Assembly: GCA_002438345.1 (NCBI GenBank)
Contig: DJUJ01000225.1
Location: 19,333 to 32,937 of the forward strand
DNA: 13,605 nt
Direction of reading: 5' to 3'
From: Paenibacillus sp. UBA6285
GTDB lineage: Bacteria; Bacillota; Bacilli; Paenibacillales; Paenibacillaceae
The first letter of the stretch is position 1. Each line of letters opens with the position of its first letter. The position numbers were made by a program, and so were the translations under genes. Below the pieces are notes generated by a model. That model had not been told where the DNA came from, made no database searches, and was given only the letters and a program-made list of their open reading frames with translations. Shown piece by piece: positions 1-7,010 of the stretch.

Positions 1-211
1 TGTCGTTCTGAACTAAGATTGATCATAATTTGATCAACTACCCTCTCATTCTGTTTATATAATGATCATCGCATCTTCCATGCCATCCCCTATGGCATCT
101 ATTTATCTTGATAACAAAGGTATTATTTGTATAAATTCTAACACTTTATTTACTTAAATAGTTTATTAATTTTACAAACTTTGCATAGCGTACATTATTC
201 TTTAATCACAC
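1..211. other. AT-rich intergenic stretch, no gene seen
   Basis: I find no convincing reading frame with a ribosome binding site on either strand. It holds three TGATCA-type sites (GATC at 21, 32 and 64) and a perfect 7-bp inverted repeat, ATGCCAT/ATGGCAT, at 80-98 with a 5-base loop. The repeat lacks a following T run, so I do not call it a terminator. Confidence 0.5.
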
Positions 212-246
212 TAAAAAGAGGAGCTCCTATAAAGGAAGCCCCTCTT
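212..246 (-). terminator. Rho-independent terminator ending the copA transcript
   Basis: Read on the minus strand, an imperfect GC-rich stem (arms about 12-13 bases, AAGAGGGGCTTCC against GGAGCTCCTCTT) with a short AT loop is followed directly by TTTTTAG. It lies just after the stop of the small broken gene behind copA, so it would end the copA transcript. Confidence 0.8.
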
Positions 247-263
247 AAAATTATTACCCTACC

Positions 264-493
264 CTACACTGCAACCACTTGTTGCAGCAATTCTATCGTC
301 ATCCTATCAATGAATTTCCTGAATTTCTCTTTCCCTTTGGCGTTAGCCTTATAGTAATTAATCAATGACAAAATCACTGGAATGAGTTGATCTTCAGTAA
401 GCCCTGATCTAAGGGATTGTGCGATTGAAGTCTTAAGCCCTTTAGGTCCACTTGAATTGGAGGCGCAACTGCGATTCTCGTTATCTCTTCCAT
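264..493 (-). pseudogene. Small frameshifted gene downstream of copA, unrecognised product
   Basis: A ribosome binding site (GGAGATAAGG) precedes an ATG at 491-493, 32 bases after the copA stop. The frame opens with MEEITRIAVAPPIQVDLKG and then runs into out-of-frame codons. Restoring one G in the GGG run (plus-strand CCC at 438-440) joins it to the other frame, which continues LKTSIAQSLRSGLTEDQLIP and ends in LLQQVVAV and TAG at 264-266. The repaired protein would be 76 residues, charged and probably helical, with no Cys, His-rich or CxxC motif. I do not recognise the family; it is not a CopZ-type chaperone, which would need an MxCxxC motif. Position and terminator suggest cotranscription with copA. 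A sequencing error in the G run is a fair alternative to a real mutation. Confidence 0.6.
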
Positions 494-525
494 ATCCTTA
501 TCTCCGTCTCCATTCCTCTACCGAT

Positions 526-2958
526 TTAGTTACGGATCTTCACACGTTGCAGACGAAGTGCATTAAGAACAACGGAAACTGAACTGAGAGCCATTGCCGC
601 ACCCGCTACCCATGGAGCCAAGAAACCAAGTGCTGCAATCGGAATGCCAAGTGAGTTGTAGCCAAGTGCCCAGAATAGATTTTGTTTAATATTAGTCATC
701 GTTTTACGGCTCATGTAGATGGCATCTGGAATACTGGATAGATCGCCACGCATTAAAGTAACATCCGCAGCTTCCATTGCCACGTCCGTACCGGTACCAA
801 TTGCCATCCCAATATTTGCAGTAGCAAGGGCCGGAGCATCGTTAATGCCATCACCGACCATGGCTACTATCTTCCCTTGCGCTTGTAATTTTTTCACTTC
901 CTCCGCTTTTCCTTCTGGAAGCACTTCAGCGCGTACATGATCAATACCAACTTGGGCTGCGATTGCCTTTGCCGTACGTTCGTTATCTCCGGTAATCATG
1001 ATGACCTGGATTCCCATTCCTTTCAAGCGACTGACAGCAGCCTGAGAGGTTTCTTTAATCGTATCTGCTACAGCTACCATACCCACGTACCCTTTATTTA
1101 TAGCAACAAGCATTGCTGTTTTACCGGATTCTTCTAGAGCAGACATAGTGTTATAGGCATGACTTGCCTCTACTCCGTATTTGTCCATGAGACGCCGAGT
1201 ACCAATTAACAGCTCTTTGCCTTCCACGACAGCCTTGATCCCAAAACCCGGTATAGCTTCAAAAGATTCAGTCGCTGGCAATTCAATATTTCTTTCCAAG
1301 ATGCCTGCGACAATAGCTTCTGCAAGTGGATGTTCTGAATTCTTCTCAGCTGCACCCACCAGTCTAAGAAATTCCGTCTCGTTTCCTTCGACCAGAATAT
1401 CGGTAAGCTCAGGTTTCCCCTTTGTTACTGTACCTGTTTTATCTAAGATGATCGTGTCAATTTTATGCGTTTGCTCTAGATGTTCTCCGCCTTTGAACAG
1501 GATTCCCAGTTCAGCTGCACGTCCGGAACCAGCCATAATGGAGGTTGGCGTAGCCAGACCCAAAGCACAAGGACAAGCGATAACCAGAATGGCGATTGCT
1601 TTTTCCAAGGCCCCTGCAAAATCACCCGGTGTTACGAAGAAGTACCATACTAAGAATGCAACAACAGCAATCCCAACAACTATAGGAACAAAGATACCGG
1701 AGATGACGTCAGCGACCCGTTGAATAGGTGCTTTTGAACCCTGCGCCTCTTCTACCACTTTAATGATCTGCGCAAGAGCGGTTTCTTTACCTACTTTTGT
1801 GGCTTTGATTCGAAGTATACCGTTCTTATTAATCGTTGCTCCAATGACGGAATCTCCGGCTTTCTTTTCAATAGGGAGGCTTTCGCCGGTCAGCATGGAT
1901 TCATCTACCGACGAGATCCCTTCCAGAACTTCACCATCCACAGGGACTTTATTACCTGGACGAACAAGTACAATATCACCTGCAATAACTTCCTCAACAG
2001 GAATGCTTAGTTCCTCACCGTCGCGGACAACCAAAGCTGTCTTAGCTTGCAATCCCATCAAGGATTTAATAGCTTCCGATGTCCGTCCTTTTGCCAAGGA
2101 TTCGAACAATTTCCCCATTAGAACTAGAGTAATCAATACTGCACTCGTTTCATAATACATTTCTGGTCCATGATGCGCGCTCCCACCATCGACAGCCCAA
2201 ACAATTGTTAGATACAGGCTGTAAAAAAAGGCCGCTGAGGTCCCAAGTGAAACTAGAACATCCATGTTCGCACTGCCGTTACGTAGCGATTTATAAGCAC
2301 CGATGTAAAATTGTTTTCCGATATAAAATTGAACCGGTGTTGCCAAAATCAATTGGAACCATGGATTCATAAAAAGATCAGGCAGCCATATCCACGAAGT
2401 GAACGAAAAGTGGCTCACCATCGCCCACAGTAGCGGAAACGATAGGATTGCGGAGATCAGAAGCTTACGTTTTTGCTTGGATAAATCTTGTTGTCGCTGT
2501 TCCGCTGGGTCACCTTGCTCTTGTTTGGGAATAGCCTTGTATCCAAGCTTCTCCACCCGCTTCTGCATGTCAGATATAGAAACTTCAACCGGATTATATT
2601 CGACATGAGCCGCTTCCATCGCAAAGTTCACATTGGCCGTGCTTACGCCCGGCAACTTATTCAGAGTCTTTTCAATTTTCAGCGCACAAGCAGCGCATGT
2701 CATACCTACCAGCTGTAAATCTACAGCTTCTTTAGCTGTGCTATACCCAAGCTTCTGTATACTTGCTTCCATCTTACTTACGTCCACTATGTTCGGATCA
2801 TAAGTCACTGTGGCCCTTTCCATGGCAAAGTTTACGTTGGCTTCTGCTACACCTTCTAGCTTGTGCAAACCTTTTTCTATACGGTTTGCACAAGCAGCAC
2901 ATGTCATCCCTGTGATTTGTAGTGACGTTTGTGATTGTCCCGCCTCAGTAGTAGCCAA
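526..2958 (-). CDS. copA: Copper(I)-exporting P1B-type ATPase CopA
   Basis: CopA is an inner-membrane ATPase that pumps cytosolic Cu+ outward. The 810-residue product has the full family layout. Two heavy-metal-associated domains carry GMTCAAC motifs (Cys20/Cys23 and Cys88/Cys91). Membrane helices follow from about residue 166. The actuator loop has TGES at 357-360, and the transport helix has the Cu+-type CPC at 462-464. The phosphorylation loop has DKTGT at 506-510 (Asp506 is phosphorylated), then SEHP at 541-544 for nucleotide binding, TGDN at 656-659 and GDGINDAP at 702-709. The last two helices carry the Cu+-ATPase signatures YN (767-768) and MALSS (789-793). The start is TTG at 2956-2958, after GGAAGAGGTG; no in-frame ATG has a better site. 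A near-consensus promoter with an embedded CsoR-like site precedes it. There is no intact copZ chaperone gene next to it. Confidence 0.97.
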   Translation of the reverse strand: MATTEAGQSQTSLQITGMTCAACANRIEKGLHKLEGVAEANVNFAMERATVTYDPNIVDVSKMEASIQKLGYSTAKEAVDLQLVGMTCAACALKIEKTLNKLPGVSTANVNFAMEAAHVEYNPVEVSISDMQKRVEKLGYKAIPKQEQGDPAEQRQQDLSKQKRKLLISAILSFPLLWAMVSHFSFTSWIWLPDLFMNPWFQLILATPVQFYIGKQFYIGAYKSLRNGSANMDVLVSLGTSAAFFYSLYLTIVWAVDGGSAHHGPEMYYETSAVLITLVLMGKLFESLAKGRTSEAIKSLMGLQAKTALVVRDGEELSIPVEEVIAGDIVLVRPGNKVPVDGEVLEGISSVDESMLTGESLPIEKKAGDSVIGATINKNGILRIKATKVGKETALAQIIKVVEEAQGSKAPIQRVADVISGIFVPIVVGIAVVAFLVWYFFVTPGDFAGALEKAIAILVIACPCALGLATPTSIMAGSGRAAELGILFKGGEHLEQTHKIDTIILDKTGTVTKGKPELTDILVEGNETEFLRLVGAAEKNSEHPLAEAIVAGILERNIELPATESFEAIPGFGIKAVVEGKELLIGTRRLMDKYGVEASHAYNTMSALEESGKTAMLVAINKGYVGMVAVADTIKETSQAAVSRLKGMGIQVIMITGDNERTAKAIAAQVGIDHVRAEVLPEGKAEEVKKLQAQGKIVAMVGDGINDAPALATANIGMAIGTGTDVAMEAADVTLMRGDLSSIPDAIYMSRKTMTNIKQNLFWALGYNSLGIPIAALGFLAPWVAGAAMALSSVSVVLNALRLQRVKIRN

Positions 2959-3023
2959 TATATAAACACCTCTTCCACTTTTGTGATGATTTCTATTGTC
3001 TGTATCATCCTCTTCTCGAAGTT

Positions 3024-3053
3024 AGTATACCCCCCTACCCTATTTTATGTCAA
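3024..3053 (-). promoter_or_regulatory. copA promoter (sigma-A type)
   Basis: On the minus strand TTGACA (plus 3048-3053) and TATACT (plus 3024-3029) are separated by 18 bases, about 66 bases before the copA start codon. The -35 is perfect and the -10 is 5/6. The spacer is filled by a G-tract motif that fits a CsoR operator, so apo-CsoR binding would block polymerase and Cu+ would relieve it. Confidence 0.85.
3027..3044. promoter_or_regulatory. Putative CsoR operator, copA
   Basis: The plus-strand sequence ATACCCCCCTACCCTATT overlaps the -10 and fills most of the spacer of the copA promoter. CsoR/RcnR-family repressors are known to bind C/G-tract operators flanked by TA steps. Two similar motifs precede the Csp remnant (3242-3259) and csoR (3670-3688). 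The assignment rests on motif recurrence and promoter position. Confidence 0.75.
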
Positions 3054-3115
3054 GTGACGAGCTCTACCCTAAACTCCTTCTTAAATTCATCCGCTTAGAA
3101 GAACACTTTGCTAGG

Positions 3116-3213
3116 TTAAGCGGCCATTTCACGACAAATTTTCGCACAAGCTAAACATAAGGCTTTAGCATACACTCTTCAATACACGCTTTGTAATTTT
3201 GATGTGACATCAT
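3116..3213 (-). pseudogene. Remnant of a DUF326/Csp-type cysteine-rich copper-binding protein
   Basis: A strong site (GAGAGGAG) precedes ATGATG at 3208-3213, and the frame reads MMSHQNYKACIEECM, the usual beginning of the YhjQ/DUF326 four-helix Cys-rich family. It then hits a stop after LKPYV (TAG at 3151-3153). A shifted frame over the next bases reads AKALCLACAKICREMAA and stops at 3116-3118, which resembles the C-terminal end of the same family. So both ends survive while the middle, roughly 70-80 residues judging from the usual 105-110 length, is gone, and the ends are out of frame. Family members store Cu+ or bind it through bundle-facing cysteines. The gene lies between csoR and copA behind its own CsoR-like motif, so it was probably a copper-induced gene. 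Only a 20-residue peptide can be made now. Confidence 0.75.
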
Positions 3214-3241
3214 AAGAGCTCCTCTCAAGATGTGTATTAGG

Positions 3242-3259
3242 ATAGTCCCCTACTCTATA
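3242..3259. promoter_or_regulatory. Putative CsoR operator upstream of the Csp remnant
   Basis: ATAGTCCCCTACTCTATA matches the copA and csoR motifs in layout (ATA, C tract, CTA, CTAT) and lies about 30 bases before the remnant's start codon. The core promoter around it is poor: the best -35/-10 pair I can fit (GTCAAA, 17 bases, GACTAT) matches consensus at only 3/6 each, so transcription may have decayed with the gene. Confidence 0.55.
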
Positions 3260-3276
3260 CTATATTTGACGCAAAC

Positions 3277-3300
3277 AAAAAAGGATTCTTATGAACCCTT
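3277..3300 (-). terminator. Terminator of csoR
   Basis: On the minus strand AAGGGTTC and GAATCCTT form an 8-bp stem (one G-U pair) with an ATAA loop, running straight into a run of six T. It begins 11 bases after the csoR stop, so csoR is probably transcribed separately from the genes downstream. Confidence 0.85.
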
Positions 3301-3311
3301 TATATTATCGA

Positions 3312-3632
3312 TTATTTTATTAATTTATTGATCGTCACTAACAATTCATCTAGGACTTCGTTCTCGCCTTCTTGGATACGTTCCACGACGCAACTCTTCA
3401 TATGATGCTCTAACAAAAGCTTACCTACGCCATTCAAAGCAGATTGGACCGAAGAGATTTGATGCAGCACATCATCACAATAGGTGTCTTTTTCGATTAA
3501 TCCTTTTAGTCCTCTTACCTGTCCCTCAATTCTATTGAGTCGGCTAACTAGGTTTTTTTTAGTCTTCTCAGAGTGATGACTTTTTCGTTCACCCGTGCTA
3601 CATGATTCGTGCTCGTGCGTATGATTTTCCAT
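3312..3632 (-). CDS. csoR: Copper-sensing transcriptional repressor CsoR
   Basis: This 106-residue protein is an all-helical DUF156 (CsoR/RcnR) repressor that releases its operators when Cu+ binds. The family's Cu+ ligands are visible as Cys52, His77 and Cys81 (HHMKSC), with Tyr51 beside the first Cys as in CsoR. This Cys-His-Cys set favours a copper sensor over the nickel/cobalt RcnR or formaldehyde FrmR branches. Helix 1 carries the typical RLNRIEGQVRGLKGLIE segment. The ATG at 3630-3632 follows AGGAAAGGAG at good spacing. The N-terminal 20 residues are odd: HTHEHESC then KSHH, a His/Cys-rich tail that could add metal affinity. Its own promoter contains a CsoR-like site, implying autoregulation, and copA lies downstream. 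Confidence 0.95.
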   Translation of the reverse strand: MENHTHEHESCSTGERKSHHSEKTKKNLVSRLNRIEGQVRGLKGLIEKDTYCDDVLHQISSVQSALNGVGKLLLEHHMKSCVVERIQEGENEVLDELLVTINKLIK

Positions 3633-3661
3633 GCACCAATCACTCCTTTCCTCATAGTTTT

Positions 3662-3691
3662 ATTATACTATAGCCCTCCTATTCTATACAA
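3662..3691 (-). promoter_or_regulatory. csoR promoter
   Basis: On the minus strand TTGTAT (plus 3686-3691) and a perfect TATAAT (plus 3662-3667) are 18 bases apart, the same spacing as the copA promoter. The upstream czcD-like gene ends only 15 bases before this -35 and shows no terminator, so read-through from czcD into csoR is possible. Confidence 0.75.
3670..3688. promoter_or_regulatory. Putative CsoR operator, csoR (autoregulation)
   Basis: ATAGCCCTCCTATTCTATA fills the spacer of the csoR promoter. It shares the right half CCTAxTCTATA (10 of 11 bases) with the site at 3242-3259 and the C-tract/CTAT layout with the copA site. Compared with them it has one extra base in the C tract. Confidence 0.65.
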
Positions 3692-3706
3692 AATTTAAAA
3701 TGATGA

Positions 3707-4717
3707 TTAGACTTTCATTTCCTCATGGGATATAGCCGAAGTTTCAACTTGAATAGTAGTATGCTGAATTTTAAAGCGATCCGCTATTAACTGAATGGCT
3801 TGCTGAAGAATGCGTTGATCATCTTCCTGATCTTTGATTAAGAGATGGCAGCTTAGTGAATCAAGGCCCGAGGTAATCGTCCAAATATGAAGATCATGAA
3901 CATTTATAACGCCCTCGATATTTTCTAGAACTGCCTTCACCTCAGATGGATTGACTGTAATCGGTGTGCCTTCCATAAGAACATGAACGGTATGTTTGAT
4001 GATTCCCCAAGCTCCTCTAAGAATTAATAGAGCAACTAGTACACTTATAATCGGGTCTGCAATATACCAGCCAAAAATCATCATAACTAAACCTGCGACA
4101 ATGGCCCCTACCGAGCCCAAAGCATCGCCAAGCACATGAAGATAAGCGCTACGAAGGTTAATGTTATTCTTTACATCCCCTTTTCTCATAAGAGACCAAG
4201 CGCTAGCGACATTGGCTAAAAGACCTATACATGCAATCAGCATCATAGAACCACTTGCAACCGTAGGCGGCTCGAAGAATCGTCCGTAGGCTTCCACGAT
4301 GATAAAACCAGCAACTACAAATAAAGTGACCCCGTTCAAGAGTGCCGCCAAAATTTCAAACCGATGAAATCCATAAGTTTTATTGGGAGACGCTGGTTTA
4401 GTTGCAAACCAGACCGCTACTAGACTTAGTGCTAAGGAGCTTGCATCGTTTAGCATATGCCCACTGTCCGATAGCAGCGCTAAGCTGTTGGTAATCAGTC
4501 CGCCGAAAAACTCCAAAAACATAATTCCAACCGTAATTATTAATGCAATCAAAAGCCCTTTTTTGTTTCCACTAGGATCAAAATGATGATGACCGTGAGG
4601 GCCATGCGAGTGATCGTGTTCTTCATGAGAGTGATCGTGGCTACCGTGATCGTGATCGGAGTGTTGGTCGTGTACGTGCTCTGCCTGATGATTGTGATTA
4701 TTCTTCTTGTTCTTCAT
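3707..4717 (-). CDS. czcD: Cation diffusion facilitator, CzcD/ZitB-like divalent metal exporter
   Basis: A 336-residue membrane antiporter that exports Zn2+ (often also Cd2+ or Co2+) in exchange for protons. The first 45 residues contain 17 histidines in HDH/HSH/HGHHH clusters, a cytosolic metal-binding tail. Six membrane helices follow between about residues 54 and 235. The metal site of Zn-type CDFs is present as HxxxD in helix 2 (His87, Asp91) and again in helix 5 (His194, Asp198). The C-terminal ferredoxin-like cytosolic domain starts near 245 and carries VHDLHIWTITSG. The ATG at 4715-4717 has an excellent AGGAGGT site five bases upstream. The promoter region carries an ArsR/SmtB-type operator. 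Exact metal specificity cannot be read from sequence alone. Confidence 0.93.
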   Translation of the reverse strand: MKNKKNNHNHQAEHVHDQHSDHDHGSHDHSHEEHDHSHGPHGHHHFDPSGNKKGLLIALIITVGIMFLEFFGGLITNSLALLSDSGHMLNDASSLALSLVAVWFATKPASPNKTYGFHRFEILAALLNGVTLFVVAGFIIVEAYGRFFEPPTVASGSMMLIACIGLLANVASAWSLMRKGDVKNNINLRSAYLHVLGDALGSVGAIVAGLVMMIFGWYIADPIISVLVALLILRGAWGIIKHTVHVLMEGTPITVNPSEVKAVLENIEGVINVHDLHIWTITSGLDSLSCHLLIKDQEDDQRILQQAIQLIADRFKIQHTTIQVETSAISHEEMKV

Positions 4718-4777
4718 GATTTACCTCCTATTCGCCCTCAGCAAGATAGTATTTGTATGCGCGCGCAGTGGTATTCA

Positions 4778-4839
4778 AAAAATCCGGATCATAATAACAT
4801 ATGAACAAGTGCTCATATGTTATTATGAACTGGATTTTT
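4778..4839. repeat. 62-bp interrupted palindrome at the czcD promoter
   Basis: Perfect 16-base arms TCATAATAACATATGA (4789-4804) and its reverse complement (4813-4828) enclose eight bases. Outside a 3-base mismatch (GGA against ACT) the arms resume for eight more bases, AAAAATCC (4778-4785) and GGATTTTT (4832-4839). The inner part includes the czcD -10 element and likely start site. In a transcript reading through from deoD the whole element could fold and end in a T run (minus strand), so it might also act as a terminator. Confidence 0.9.
4799..4818. promoter_or_regulatory. ArsR/SmtB-family type operator for czcD
   Basis: The core ATATGAACAAGTGCTCATAT has the TGAxCA...TGxTCA form known for CzrA, SmtB and CadC operators, and lies just downstream of the czcD -10, over the likely start site. 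An ArsR-family metal sensor bound here would block initiation until Zn2+ or a similar ion releases it. No ArsR-family gene is in the window, so the regulator must be elsewhere. Confidence 0.7.
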
Positions 4840-4850
4840 CTTCTTGTCAA
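4822..4850 (-). promoter_or_regulatory. czcD promoter
   Basis: On the minus strand a perfect TTGACA (plus 4845-4850) and CATAAT (plus 4822-4827, 5/6) are exactly 17 bases apart. Transcription would start near 4815, giving a leader of roughly 100 bases. The -10 lies in the right arm of the palindrome. Confidence 0.85.
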
Positions 4851-4912
4851 TAACGAACCTGAGGGTATAGCCTCAACTAGAAGTGTATAATTCTTGTGAA
4901 TCTTGAAAACAC

Positions 4913-4950
4913 AAAAAAACATCTCTATACAATTTCTGTATAAAGATGTT
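4913..4950 (-). terminator. Terminator of deoD
   Basis: On the minus strand AACATCTTTATACA and TGTATAGAGATGTT form a 14-bp stem (one G-U type pair) with a five-base loop, followed by a run of T. It lies 25 bases after the deoD stop. Confidence 0.9.
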
Positions 4951-4975
4951 TTAGATTATCTTTCACTTCTTAATC

Positions 4976-5692
4976 TTAAATAGAAATCGCTGCTTCTAGA
5001 GCAACTTCCATCATGCTGTTGAAAGAATTTTGTCTTTCTTCTGCCGTGGTTACCGCGTGAGTGACTAATGAATCTGAAATGGTAAGAATACATGCCGCTT
5101 GTTTACCTAATACTTTCGCATTGTGGAACAATGCATAGCTCTCCATTTCTACACATACACAGCCATGTTCATTGTAAAACTCATTGTGGCCAGGCACGTT
5201 GTCTTCATGATAGAATACATCGCTGGAATGAATTCTTGCAGTCAAAATTGGCTTGTTAATACGTTTAGCTGCTGCTTCAATGACTTCGTTCAATTCTTTA
5301 CTTGGCAGCTGCACGTCTCCTTCTACACCACTTTGCACATAGGCGTATGTAGATTCACTCCACGCACTATCCGCTAGCACCACGTCAAATAAATTCAATT
5401 TATCTGTGTAGGCACCTGCGCTACCGATGCGAATGATGTTTTCCACACCATAATTTTTGTATAGTTCATAAGAATAAATACCGATACTTGGCATTCCCAT
5501 TCCCGAACCCATTACTGACACTTCTTTACCTTTGTAAGTGCCTGTATATCCAAACATATTCCGTACCGTATTAAATTGGGTTGGGTTCTCCAAATAGGTT
5601 TCTGCGATATACTTCGCTCTTAAAGGATCTCCTGGCATTAATACTGTTTTGGCGATTTCACCATTTTGTGCTGCATTGTGCGGTGTTGACAT
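4976..5692 (-). CDS. deoD: Purine nucleoside phosphorylase, DeoD type
   Basis: This enzyme cleaves purine (deoxy)ribonucleosides with phosphate to free base and (deoxy)ribose 1-phosphate in cytosolic purine salvage. At 238 residues it has the normal length of the hexameric DeoD family. Visible features include His5 near the start, the phosphate-loop segment MPGDPLRAK at 19-27 (Gly21, Arg25), Arg44 and Arg88, GSGMGMPS at 62-69, VEMES at 181-185 for ribose binding, and the Asp207/Arg220 pair, the counterparts of Asp204 and Arg217 in the E. coli enzyme. The ATG at 5690-5692 follows AGGAGG. It appears monocistronic, with a terminator behind it and no deoB, deoC or pdp gene beside it. Confidence 0.96.
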   Translation of the reverse strand: MSTPHNAAQNGEIAKTVLMPGDPLRAKYIAETYLENPTQFNTVRNMFGYTGTYKGKEVSVMGSGMGMPSIGIYSYELYKNYGVENIIRIGSAGAYTDKLNLFDVVLADSAWSESTYAYVQSGVEGDVQLPSKELNEVIEAAAKRINKPILTARIHSSDVFYHEDNVPGHNEFYNEHGCVCVEMESYALFHNAKVLGKQAACILTISDSLVTHAVTTAEERQNSFNSMMEVALEAAISI

Positions 5693-5731
5693 AATTTATT
5701 CCTCCTATTTTTGTTACTCAACTACTATCTT

Positions 5732-5740
5732 ACTATACCA
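5732..5740 (-). promoter_or_regulatory. Possible extended -10 promoter of deoD
   Basis: On the minus strand TGGTATAGT fits an extended -10 (TGnTATAAT, one mismatch) about 40 bases before the deoD start. I see no good -35 at 16-18 bases, so this is tentative. Confidence 0.35.
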
Positions 5741-5787
5741 TCCATGAATTTAAATATACGTTTAAAATATTCTTTTGTTTCGACAAT

Positions 5788-5814
5788 AAAAAAACAGATG
5801 CTTTTATCTTTGTT
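5788..5814 (-). terminator. Weak terminator behind the broken stalk-domain gene
   Basis: On the minus strand AACAAAGAT and ATCTGTT can form a bulged stem followed by a run of seven T. It lies 26 bases after the pseudogene stop. The stem is short, so efficiency is doubtful. Confidence 0.4.
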
Positions 5815-5839
5815 TATTGGAACTGTTACTATCCCTGAA

Positions 5840-6986
5840 TTAATCCAAATTAATATGCGTCGCAAAGAGATCTTCCCGTTTGTATTGAAGCCCCAACTTA
5901 AGTACAATACTTTTTATCGGTGCATAGGCCGTCCCATCATATGTAAAAACTTGCTTATCTCTTAAATCAACAGTTGCTGTTTTCCCGTTTAAGGTGAGTT
6001 TAACTGTCCCAGATTCAACTTTAATACCTGCTCCAATCCCATTCGCCAGATCCTTAAGAGAACAATAGACCAATCCATTCTCTCCTTCAAAAGACGGTTG
6101 TTTTGTATACTTGATTGGTTTCCCTTGATAACGGATCTCGAGCGGTCTTACAAATGTAAAATATTTATCTTTATCTGCGACGTCAATGATGTATTCTTCC
6201 TTGTCGTCGTATGCCTCAATAAGGTCTTTGGTGATAATTCCCGAAAGAATTTCTATGTTCACATTTCTTATATAGAACTCATTACGTGATGAGAATGGCC
6301 TATATTGAAGTACGGTATTTGACTACCAAATTATGTTCTGGGGTGCTGTATCACGATAGGGCAGTTTTATCTTTCGGATGTCTTTTTGTTTATTAATATC
6401 ATAAATGCGTAACTGTTCCTCTTCATATGGATGGTTCGATTTCTCTTTATTGTAAGATGCCTCGAAGATGGCTAAATATTTATGGTCAGTTGAGACAGTT
6501 ACATCTCGTACAAAAGTATAACGTTCGGATATTTTTTTCACCTTATTGTTATCGGTACTGATAATGTAGTCCCAAACACGACATTATCATTGATTGAAGT
6601 GCTCTCATCCGATTTGAAACAGTTATTACCGCGATTACATAAATTCAAACTTTTTGTACTTAGCAACCCTTCTGAGTTAAAAGGAACTGTTACCACATAT
6701 AAAGAGTTCACCCATATTAGTGCCTGAGTATGTATAATCCCAATAATCCATCGTTTTATATTTCTCTTTCGTTTTTATATCAGTAACATAGGAAAAAGTG
6801 ATAGGCGGCAGCTTCTTTTGCAAAGTGGACTCTCTTAATAACTTTAATTCCTTAGTTCCATAATTGAACTCATACAATCTCTCACGGTCTATCCCATTAT
6901 CCTCAAATGTGTGCCACTCATTCACTACCTTTTTTTATAGGATTGGCCTTTATATAAAGGCTATGTAACCACCTACATTCAAACAT
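5840..6986 (-). pseudogene. Broken propeller-like protein with C-terminal stalk (copper amine oxidase N-like) domain
   Basis: Protein-like sequence continues on the minus strand through several frames, so I read it as one gene with lesions. It begins at ATG 6984-6986 after AAAGGTGGG (MFECRWLHSLYIKANPIKKG). It shifts frame near 6914-6925, where a 4-base insertion at GAATGAGTGG would explain it, and continues EWHTFEDNGIDRERLYEFNY. It shifts again near 6720-6735 (QALIWVNSLYVVTVPFNSEG) and near 6570-6590 (RVWDYIISTDNNKVKKISER). It then meets an in-frame TAG at 6323-6325 after QNIIW and carries on in the same frame for 160 codons to 5840. The middle part has alternating strand-like segments (VWDYIISTD, QLRIYDINKQKDIRKIKL) suggesting a beta-propeller. 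The last 90 residues (SLKDLANGIG, KLTLNGKTATVDL, VFTYDGTAYAPI) fit the PF07833 stalk domain of Bacillales cell-surface proteins. No signal peptide is seen, so the 5' end may be lost. The 140-codon 3' piece has a GTG at 6260-6262 but no ribosome binding site. Confidence 0.75.
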
Positions 6987-7010
6987 ATAACCCACCTTTT
7001 CTTTTTTATT

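Noticed and set aside
80..98. ATGCCAT/ATGGCAT hairpin and nearby GATC cluster as a terminator or replication-type element
   Set aside because: There is no T run, no DnaA-box array and no adjacent gene that would support either role.
1181..2155. Long open frames on the plus strand inside copA (130-180 codons)
   Set aside because: They are antisense to a fully motif-supported CopA, are low-complexity Ser/Pro/Thr-rich, and have no matching promoter or ribosome binding site.
3092..3124. CCGCTTA...TAAGCGG inverted repeat after the Csp remnant as a terminator
   Set aside because: The stem is seven bases with a loop near twenty and no T run follows on either strand.
4758..4767. Alternating TGCGCGCGCA palindrome in the czcD leader, a possible Z-DNA or regulatory site
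   Set aside because: It is only ten bases with no partner or known factor; it probably has no function beyond local composition.
4728..4922. A 64-codon minus-strand ORF between deoD and czcD
   Set aside because: It runs straight through the czcD promoter, operator palindrome and start region and its composition follows those elements, so I treat it as chance.
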